Position numbers and translations under genes: made by a program. From Betaproteobacteria bacterium HGW-Betaproteobacteria-8 (GTDB taxonomy: Bacteria > Pseudomonadota > Gammaproteobacteria > Burkholderiales > Methylophilaceae): 11,721 nt of DNA. The notes beneath the pieces were generated by a model that did no database searches, was not told the origin of the DNA, and was given only the letters and a program-made list of their open reading frames with translations. Below are positions 7,041-11,721 of the stretch, one piece after another (position 1 is the stretch's first letter; each line of letters begins with the position of its first letter). The stretch lies in NCBI GenBank assembly GCA_002842135.1, contig PHCD01000059.1, forward strand, positions 1 to 11,721, written 5' to 3'.

Positions 7041-7615
7041 GCCAGCAGCTTTTTAACCGGTGCGTAACTGCGGCGATGTATTGCCGAAACCCCATGCTCG
7101 GCAAGCCGCTGCATATGATCTTTAGTCGGATAGCCTTTGTGCCTGGCAAAATCATATTGCGGATAGAGAATCGCCAGATTGCGCATCTCTTCATCGCGCG
7201 CTGTCTTGGCCAATATCGAGGCCGCTGCAATCGCAGGTTCCTTGCTGTCGCCTTTGACGATGGCTTGCGCTGGCACTCTGATTCTGGGGCAATGCAAGCC
7301 ATCGACAAGAACCTGATGAGGAACGATCAAAGCCCCCTGCCGATCCTTTAGCGACTCGACTGCACGTTTCATGGCCAACAGGCTTGCTTGCAGAATGTTC
7401 AGCTCATCAATCTCTTCAACGCTGCTGCTGGCAATGGCCCAAGCCAGCGCATGTTCACGAATTTGTATCGCCAGCTTGTCCCGCTTTGTTTCTGACAGGG
7501 TTTTGGAGTCTGCCAGACCATCTATCACATGATCCGGGTTCAGTATGACTGCGGCCGCATAGACAGCACCCGCCAGAGGCCCCCTACCAGCTTCATCAAC
7601 ACCACAAATCAGCAA
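7028..7615 (-). CDS. rnhB: Ribonuclease HII
   Basis: RNase HII nicks RNA-DNA hybrids 5' of ribonucleotides and starts the removal of misinserted rNMPs from the genome. The 195-aa product opens with [13 protein letters not shown], giving catalytic D7 and E8; D105 (VLVDGL) and D123 ([18 protein letters not shown]) complete the four-carboxylate metal site. The start is TTG at 7615: no in-frame ATG lies upstream near it, the family N-terminus begins here, and AGAGG (7628-7624) is spaced eight bases away. An out-of-frame ATG at 7623 sits between. rnhB closes the lipid A operon, 11 bases after the lpxB stop, as in many proteobacteria, and converges on the DUF3365 gene. Confidence 0.93.
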   Translation of the reverse strand: MLICGVDEAGRGPLAGAVYAAAVILNPDHVIDGLADSKTLSETKRDKLAIQIREHALAWAIASSSVEEIDELNILQASLLAMKRAVESLKDRQGALIVPHQVLVDGLHCPRIRVPAQAIVKGDSKEPAIAAASILAKTARDEEMRNLAILYPQYDFARHKGYPTKDHMQRLAEHGVSAIHRRSYAPVKKLLAKNS

Positions 7616-7626
7616 GGTTCCATCCT

Positions 7627-8760
7627 CTAGAGATAAGCCAGGATAGCATCGGCCGCTTTTTCTTCGGTATTCTGACGCAATGTCTGATGTATGCGAGTGA
7701 ACTCCTCATGAATTTCAGCCCTGATATCCTTGTCCTCCATGAGCCTCAAGACTGCCTCAGTCAGCTTCTCTGGCGTTGCGTTATGCTGTAGCAACTCAGG
7801 GACAGCAAACCTGTCGGCCAGGATGTTGGGCAAACCGACATAAGGCAGATAGTTCATGCGCTTCAGCAATAGCCAACTCAGAGCCGGCATGCGATACGTG
7901 ATCACCATTGGCCGCTTGATGAGAGCAGCTTCCAGCGTTGCCGTTCCAGAAGCGACGACAACCACATCTGCAGCCTCCATAGCCATATGCGCATGGCCAA
8001 ACAAAATCTGCAAGGGCAAATCCTGCGCATTATTGTCGTATATCGCCTGTTGAAAAATCTCCCTGGTTTCCTTCGTCACCAGTGGAATCAGGAACTTCAC
8101 TGCAGGCTTCTGATTGAGTATCTGCCGCGCTGTCTTGACGTAAAGCGTTGCCAATTGCCTGACTTCACTCTGGCGGCTGCCTGGCAACATGGCGATCACC
8201 TGCGTCGTGCTGCCCAGTTTCAGGCCTTCCCTGGCCCCCTCCTTATTGGCTTCCATCGGCAAAATATCTGCCAAAGGATGCCCGACGTAAGTCACGGGGA
8301 TATCAGCTTTTTGATAAATCGGTGGCTCAAACGGAAATAAGGCCAGCATGTGTGAAACAGCGGATTTGATTTTCTTGATACGCCCCTTGCGCCAGGCCCA
8401 GATGGAGGGACTGACATAGTGAATGGTACGTATACCCTTCGCTTTCAGCTTGTGTTCAAGGGTGAAGTTGAAATCCGGGGCATCGATGCCGATGAATAAG
8501 TCCGGTGGATTCTGCAAAAAATGCTGGGTAAGTTGCTTGCGCAGCCTGAGCAAGCCAGGCAAATGTTTCAGCACTTCCACATAGCCGCGCACAGAAAGTC
8601 GCTCCATCGGAAACAGTGTTTTGGCGCCTTCTGCCATCATCTTGGGGCCAGCGATACCGACAAATTCCAGGTCCGGCCTGCGTTTCTTCAAGGCCCGAAT
8701 CAGATGACTGCCTAGCAGATCGCCCGAAGCCTCTCCGGCAACTATTCCAATAGTGGGCAT
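7627..8760 (-). CDS. lpxB: Lipid-A-disaccharide synthase
   Basis: LpxB is a membrane-associated GT19 glycosyltransferase that joins UDP-2,3-diacylglucosamine and lipid X (2,3-diacylglucosamine 1-phosphate) into the beta-1,6 lipid A disaccharide, releasing UDP. The 377-aa product is near the usual 380. It shows the N-terminal [13 protein letters not shown] motif (5-17), then [35 protein letters not shown], the nucleotide-sugar segment LPGSRQSEV and the C-terminal [11 protein letters not shown]. The ATG at 8760 is preceded by only a weak AGAAAG-like site. It lies 11 bases after the lpxA stop and is presumably co-translated in the operon. Confidence 0.95.
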   Translation of the reverse strand: MPTIGIVAGEASGDLLGSHLIRALKKRRPDLEFVGIAGPKMMAEGAKTLFPMERLSVRGYVEVLKHLPGLLRLRKQLTQHFLQNPPDLFIGIDAPDFNFTLEHKLKAKGIRTIHYVSPSIWAWRKGRIKKIKSAVSHMLALFPFEPPIYQKADIPVTYVGHPLADILPMEANKEGAREGLKLGSTTQVIAMLPGSRQSEVRQLATLYVKTARQILNQKPAVKFLIPLVTKETREIFQQAIYDNNAQDLPLQILFGHAHMAMEAADVVVVASGTATLEAALIKRPMVITYRMPALSWLLLKRMNYLPYVGLPNILADRFAVPELLQHNATPEKLTEAVLRLMEDKDIRAEIHEEFTRIHQTLRQNTEEKAADAILAYL

Positions 8761-8771
8761 GAGATGGCTTT

Positions 8772-9554
8772 CTAGCGAATAATGCCGCGACTGGAGATAT
8801 GTAGAAAATCCAGTAACAATTTGATTTCAGGGCAAACTTCAATTTGCGCAGCAAGCTCGCTTTTAGCTTCTTCCAGACTCAGGCCATTGCGATACAGCGT
8901 TTTGTATGCACGCTTGATCTGCGTAATGGTCTCAGGGGAATAACCACGTCTTTTCAACCCTTCGGCATTGATGCCATGGGGCTTCGCATCATAGCCTGCA
9001 GCTGTGACATAAGGCGGAATATCCTTGAAAACCACGGAGCCGACAGCCGTGATGACATGAGAGCCAATTTTGCAGAACTGATGCACCAGGGTAAATCCAC
9101 CAAGAATTGCATAGTCATGCATGTCCACATGGCCTGCAAGGGATGAATTGTTCGCTAGTATGGTATGACTGCCGACATCGCAATCATGCGCAATATGCAC
9201 GTAAGCCATGATCCAGTTGTCGTTGCCAATGCGGGTCACACCTTTGTCCTGCACTGTGCCACGATTGAATGTGCAGAACTCACGTATTGTGTTGCCATCG
9301 CCTATTTCCAGACTGGTTGGCTCATCGTTGTATTTTTTATCCTGTGGGGCTTCGCCAAGAGAAGAAAAATGGAAGATGCGATTATTCCGACCTATGGTGG
9401 TTGGGCCATTAATCACCACATGATTACCAATAGTCGTACCGCTGGCAATACGGACATCGGGGCCGATGGTAGTAAAGGCGCCAACCTCGACGCTGCTGTC
9501 GAGTTCGGCTTTGGGATCAATAAGGGCAGTCGGGTGAATACGTGATTGCGGCAT
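8772..9554 (-). CDS. lpxA: UDP-N-acetylglucosamine O-acyltransferase
   Basis: LpxA performs the first lipid A step, moving a 3-hydroxyacyl chain from ACP to the 3-OH of UDP-GlcNAc in the cytoplasm. The 260-aa product (262 in E. coli) is a left-handed beta-helix of hexapeptide repeats from about residue 6 to 185, followed by a helical C-terminal domain. The catalytic base is H123 in [19 protein letters not shown] (64-75) and [13 protein letters not shown] are strongly conserved. The ATG at 9554 gives the standard [14 protein letters not shown] start with a weak AGAAG site upstream. fabZ lies 32 bases upstream; LpxA and FabZ both act on 3-hydroxyacyl-ACP, so co-expression balances lipid A against phospholipid synthesis. 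Confidence 0.96.
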   Translation of the reverse strand: MPQSRIHPTALIDPKAELDSSVEVGAFTTIGPDVRIASGTTIGNHVVINGPTTIGRNNRIFHFSSLGEAPQDKKYNDEPTSLEIGDGNTIREFCTFNRGTVQDKGVTRIGNDNWIMAYVHIAHDCDVGSHTILANNSSLAGHVDMHDYAILGGFTLVHQFCKIGSHVITAVGSVVFKDIPPYVTAAGYDAKPHGINAEGLKRRGYSPETITQIKRAYKTLYRNGLSLEEAKSELAAQIEVCPEIKLLLDFLHISSRGIIR

Positions 9555-9586
9555 ACGGGCTTCTAAAATGGAAAAACAGGTACGAT

Positions 9587-10051
9587 TTATTTCTCAATTG
9601 CTTTCAATATGCACATGAATTCGGCTTCTGCCACTACAGAGCCATCGACTGACGCTGTGCCGGAGTATTTCCAGATGCCACGTAAAATGCGATCAATTTT
9701 GACATTAAGTACCAGCTGGTCGCCAGGGGAGACTGGCTTTTTGAAACGCGCCTTGTCGATACCTGCAAAATAGTAGACAGAATCATCACTCGGCATGCTG
9801 GACATGGTCTTGAACGAAACAATGGCAGCAGCCTGCGCCATCGCCTCGATAATCAGAACGCCGGGCATCACAGGATGATAAGGGAAGTGTCCAGGGAAAA
9901 ACGGCTCATTGATGGTGACATTTTTAATGGCAGTGATTTCCTTGCCGACTTCATATGAGAGCACTCGATCCACCAACACAAACGGATAGCGATGTGGGAG
10001 ATGATTTAATATTTCATGAATATCCATGCTGGTATCTACTGCTTCTGCCAT
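9587..10051 (-). CDS. fabZ: 3-hydroxyacyl-ACP dehydratase FabZ
   Basis: FabZ dehydrates (3R)-hydroxyacyl-ACP to trans-2-enoyl-ACP during fatty acid elongation. The 154-aa hot-dog-fold protein contains the motif [14 protein letters not shown] with catalytic H55, and E69 in IIEAMAQ. The core begins [22 protein letters not shown] at residue 9, where many homologues start; the upstream ATG at 10051 is chosen because GAGGG, overlapping the lpxD stop codon, is spaced about six bases from it, while the internal ATG lacks such a site. The gap to lpxD is only nine bases, suggesting coupled translation. Confidence 0.95.
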   Translation of the reverse strand: MAEAVDTSMDIHEILNHLPHRYPFVLVDRVLSYEVGKEITAIKNVTINEPFFPGHFPYHPVMPGVLIIEAMAQAAAIVSFKTMSSMPSDDSVYYFAGIDKARFKKPVSPGDQLVLNVKIDRILRGIWKYSGTASVDGSVVAEAEFMCILKAIEK

Positions 10052-10060
10052 GTTATGCCC

Positions 10061-11116
10061 TCAATTTTTACTGTTCTTCTTTGTATCATCCAACAAGGAA
10101 AGTGCTTTTTCCAATGCCTTCACTCTATCCGACAACTCTCCCAGGTGCCTGACATTGGCGGCTGTTTTGAGCCACTGTTCATGCGTCTGGAACGGCATTA
10201 AGGCCGTATAGGTGTCAGCCTTGCTCAATGAGCGTGTAATCATGGTTCCGGGAGAAATCGTGATATCGTCCGCGATTTCCAAATGCCCCAGGATCATCGC
10301 CGCACCGCCAATTTTACAATGCCTGCCAATACGAGCGCTGCCGGCAATGCCAACGCACCCGGCAATCACTGTATGTGCACCTATTCTGCAGTTATGGCCA
10401 ATCTGTATCAGGTTATCTAGTTTGACGCCCTCTTCAATGACCGTGTCATCCAAGGCGCCTCGATCTACGGTGCTATTGGCACCAATCTCGACATTATCCT
10501 CAATCACAACACGTCCAATCTGGGGAATCTTTACCCAGCGCCGATCTTCTTCAGCATAGCCGAACCCATCAGCCCCTATCACAGTACCAGCAGCAATGAC
10601 ACAATTCTCACCAATCAGGCAATCATGATATATGACGACATTTGCCGCAATGCGGGTATTAGCGCCAATACTGACTCCAGATTCAATCACCGAGCCAGGG
10701 CCGATCGCTACATTATCCGCCAGTTTGACATTTTTGCCGATAACAACGTTGGCACCGATAGAGCAGCTATCGGCAATCCAGGCAGTTGAATCGATAACGG
10801 CAGCAGGATCGGTCCCTGCCTCATACCGAGGTGCAGGGTTCATCAAACTGGAAAGCCTGGCGAAATACGCGTAAGGGTTATCCGTAATTATCCTGGGAAT
10901 CGTCGTAGCATCACGACAAACAGGATTGACAATGACCGCACTGGCTTGGGTGCAGCTTAGTTGTGATAGATACTTGGAATTACTGACAAAAGTAATTTGA
11001 CCTGACTTTGCATGAGCCAGGGAAGCCAGACGGTAAACCTTAATGCCACCGTCACCAACCAGCTCCCCGCCTAACTCAGAAACAATTTCACCGAGTGAGT
11101 AACCTTTGCTATCCAC
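10061..11116 (-). CDS. lpxD: UDP-3-O-acylglucosamine N-acyltransferase
   Basis: LpxD adds the second 3-hydroxyacyl chain, at the 2-amino group of UDP-3-O-acyl-glucosamine, third in the lipid A pathway. The 351-aa product has an N-terminal uridine-binding domain (about 1-100, [19 protein letters not shown]), a left-handed beta-helix of hexapeptide repeats (about 103-295) and a C-terminal helix likely to form a coiled coil (about 322-345). The catalytic His is H241 in QIGHNCRIG, and GADGFGYA is conserved. The start is GTG at 11116; an in-frame TAA lies one codon further upstream and there is no nearby ATG. The ribosome binding site is poor, so initiation may depend on coupling to skp, whose stop is 22 bases away. 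Confidence 0.95.
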   Translation of the reverse strand: MDSKGYSLGEIVSELGGELVGDGGIKVYRLASLAHAKSGQITFVSNSKYLSQLSCTQASAVIVNPVCRDATTIPRIITDNPYAYFARLSSLMNPAPRYEAGTDPAAVIDSTAWIADSCSIGANVVIGKNVKLADNVAIGPGSVIESGVSIGANTRIAANVVIYHDCLIGENCVIAAGTVIGADGFGYAEEDRRWVKIPQIGRVVIEDNVEIGANSTVDRGALDDTVIEEGVKLDNLIQIGHNCRIGAHTVIAGCVGIAGSARIGRHCKIGGAAMILGHLEIADDITISPGTMITRSLSKADTYTALMPFQTHEQWLKTAANVRHLGELSDRVKALEKALSLLDDTKKNSKN

Positions 11117-11138
11117 AGATTAACAGGCTCATGAATGC

Positions 11139-11642
11139 TTATTTTTTACCCAGGGCTTTCAACACCTTGTCGGTGATGTCGATCTTTTTGCTGGCAAAAG
11201 CAACGCCGCCATATATTACAAGATCATAACCATCTGTTTCAGCCACTGATGTGACCGCCTTATTGATTCTGTCTTGCAAGGCACCTAGTTCTTCATTCTT
11301 GCGCAGATTAATGTCTTCACGCAGCTCACGCTGCTTGCGTTGAAAATCAATCTTCAGATTGGAAACATCGCGCTCTTTGTTCTTGCGGTCAGTTTCTGAA
11401 ATAGTCAGGCCGTCCTTGTCCAATTGGGCCTCAATACTCCTGATTTGCTTCTGCAAACGTTCCAGTTCAGCAGTGCGGGGACTGAATTCCTTTTCCAGCT
11501 TCTTGCCAGTTTCAGCAGTCTGTGGGGCTTCCTGCAGAATCTTGTCGACTTGCACATAGCCAACTTTCAGTTCAGCAGCCTGTGCCTGTGTGCCGTATAC
11601 AAACAAACCGGCAATCAACATGGATTTTAAAAACTTGTTCAA
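11139..11642 (-). CDS. skp: Periplasmic chaperone Skp/OmpH
   Basis: Skp holds unfolded outer-membrane proteins in the periplasm and delivers them to the BAM complex. The 167-aa product has a signal peptide (1-22, cut at AQA|AEL), a core opening KVGYVQVDKILQEAP, a long charged coiled-coil region (about 45-125, the tentacle arms) and a C-terminal strand YDLVIYGGVAFASKKIDIT. The start is TTG at 11642 with AGGAG seven bases upstream; an ATG seven codons downstream would shorten the signal peptide's charged n-region and has no ribosome binding site. It follows bamA and precedes lpxD, the common proteobacterial order. Confidence 0.93.
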   Translation of the reverse strand: MNKFLKSMLIAGLFVYGTQAQAAELKVGYVQVDKILQEAPQTAETGKKLEKEFSPRTAELERLQKQIRSIEAQLDKDGLTISETDRKNKERDVSNLKIDFQRKQRELREDINLRKNEELGALQDRINKAVTSVAETDGYDLVIYGGVAFASKKIDITDKVLKALGKK

Positions 11643-11657
11643 TTGATATCTCCTGAT

Positions 11658-11671
11658 TTAAGTCAACTTAA
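11658..11671. repeat. Short inverted repeat between bamA and skp
   Basis: TTAAGT-CA-ACTTAA has perfect six-base arms and a two-base centre, in the 48-base bamA-skp gap, a few bases before the skp ribosome binding site. The centre is too short for a stable RNA hairpin, so if functional it would be a DNA-binding dyad. Arms this short are expected by chance a few times in a window this size. Confidence 0.3.
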
Positions 11672-11690
11672 TTTGCTGTTTCGATTGCTT

Positions 11691-11721
11691 CTAGAATTGC
11701 GTACCCAACTGGAATTGCAAG
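11691..11721 (-). CDS. bamA: Outer membrane assembly factor BamA, C-terminal fragment
   Basis: Only the last nine codons and the TAG stop are in the window, reading LQFQLGTQF. The terminal FQLG-T-F closely matches the last beta-strand of betaproteobacterial BamA (Neisserial Omp85 ends FQLGTTF) and is the beta-signal ending in Phe. Its place directly upstream of skp supports the call. BamA is the beta-barrel core of the machine that inserts outer-membrane proteins. Nothing more can be said from so short a piece. Confidence 0.75.
   Translation of the reverse strand, partial: LQFQLGTQF

Noticed and set aside
10340..10800. Repetitive look of lpxD (and lpxA) DNA, possible repeat array
   Set aside because: It is explained by degenerate hexapeptide repeats of the beta-helix proteins; no direct DNA repeat with constant spacing is present.

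Overview
The window is an ordinary, gene-dense stretch of a Gram-negative proteobacterial chromosome. Three things point to a betaproteobacterium: a lipid A and outer-membrane assembly operon (bamA-skp-lpxD-fabZ-lpxA-lpxB-rnhB), a BamA C-terminus ending in FQLGTQF, and a maf gene close to what looks like the start of yceD. A two-subunit pyruvate carboxylase, a roughly even base composition and this gene order would fit the Nitrosomonadales/Methylophilaceae, but that placement is an inference from family resemblance. There are no RNA genes, mobile elements, CRISPR arrays or integration scars, and no gene-free stretch longer than about 100 bases.

Left part (1-3531). The minus strand leaves the window with the first 26 codons of a probable yceD (DUF177). 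The plus strand starts a two-gene operon encoding the biotin carboxylase (PycA) and carboxyltransferase/biotin-carrier (PycB) subunits of an anaplerotic pyruvate carboxylase. Two divergent sigma70-type promoters overlap at their -10 elements between these units. The pycAB operon ends at a clear intrinsic terminator (3501-3531).

Middle part (3558-7040). Four plus-strand genes follow: a Maf/YceF-type nucleotide pyrophosphatase, a secreted DUF4139 protein of unknown function, a short RsmI-like SAM-dependent methyltransferase whose possible TTG start overlaps the DUF4139 stop, and an exported DUF3365 protein with one c-type heme motif. DUF4139 and DUF3365 are the least understood genes here.

Right part (7028-11721). 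The minus-strand operon, read right to left, ends bamA (last nine codons only) and continues with skp (periplasmic chaperone), lpxD, fabZ, lpxA, lpxB and rnhB, with gaps of 9 to 48 bases. LpxA, LpxD and LpxB make the lipid A disaccharide. FabZ competes for the same 3-hydroxyacyl-ACP pool, and BamA and Skp handle outer-membrane proteins. skp, lpxD and rnhB start with TTG or GTG. rnhB converges on the DUF3365 gene with 30 bases between the stops.

I found no convincing new system. The points most worth a second look are the overlapping divergent promoters, the DUF3365 cytochrome with a possible Cys heme ligand, the DUF4139 protein, and the start-codon choices.
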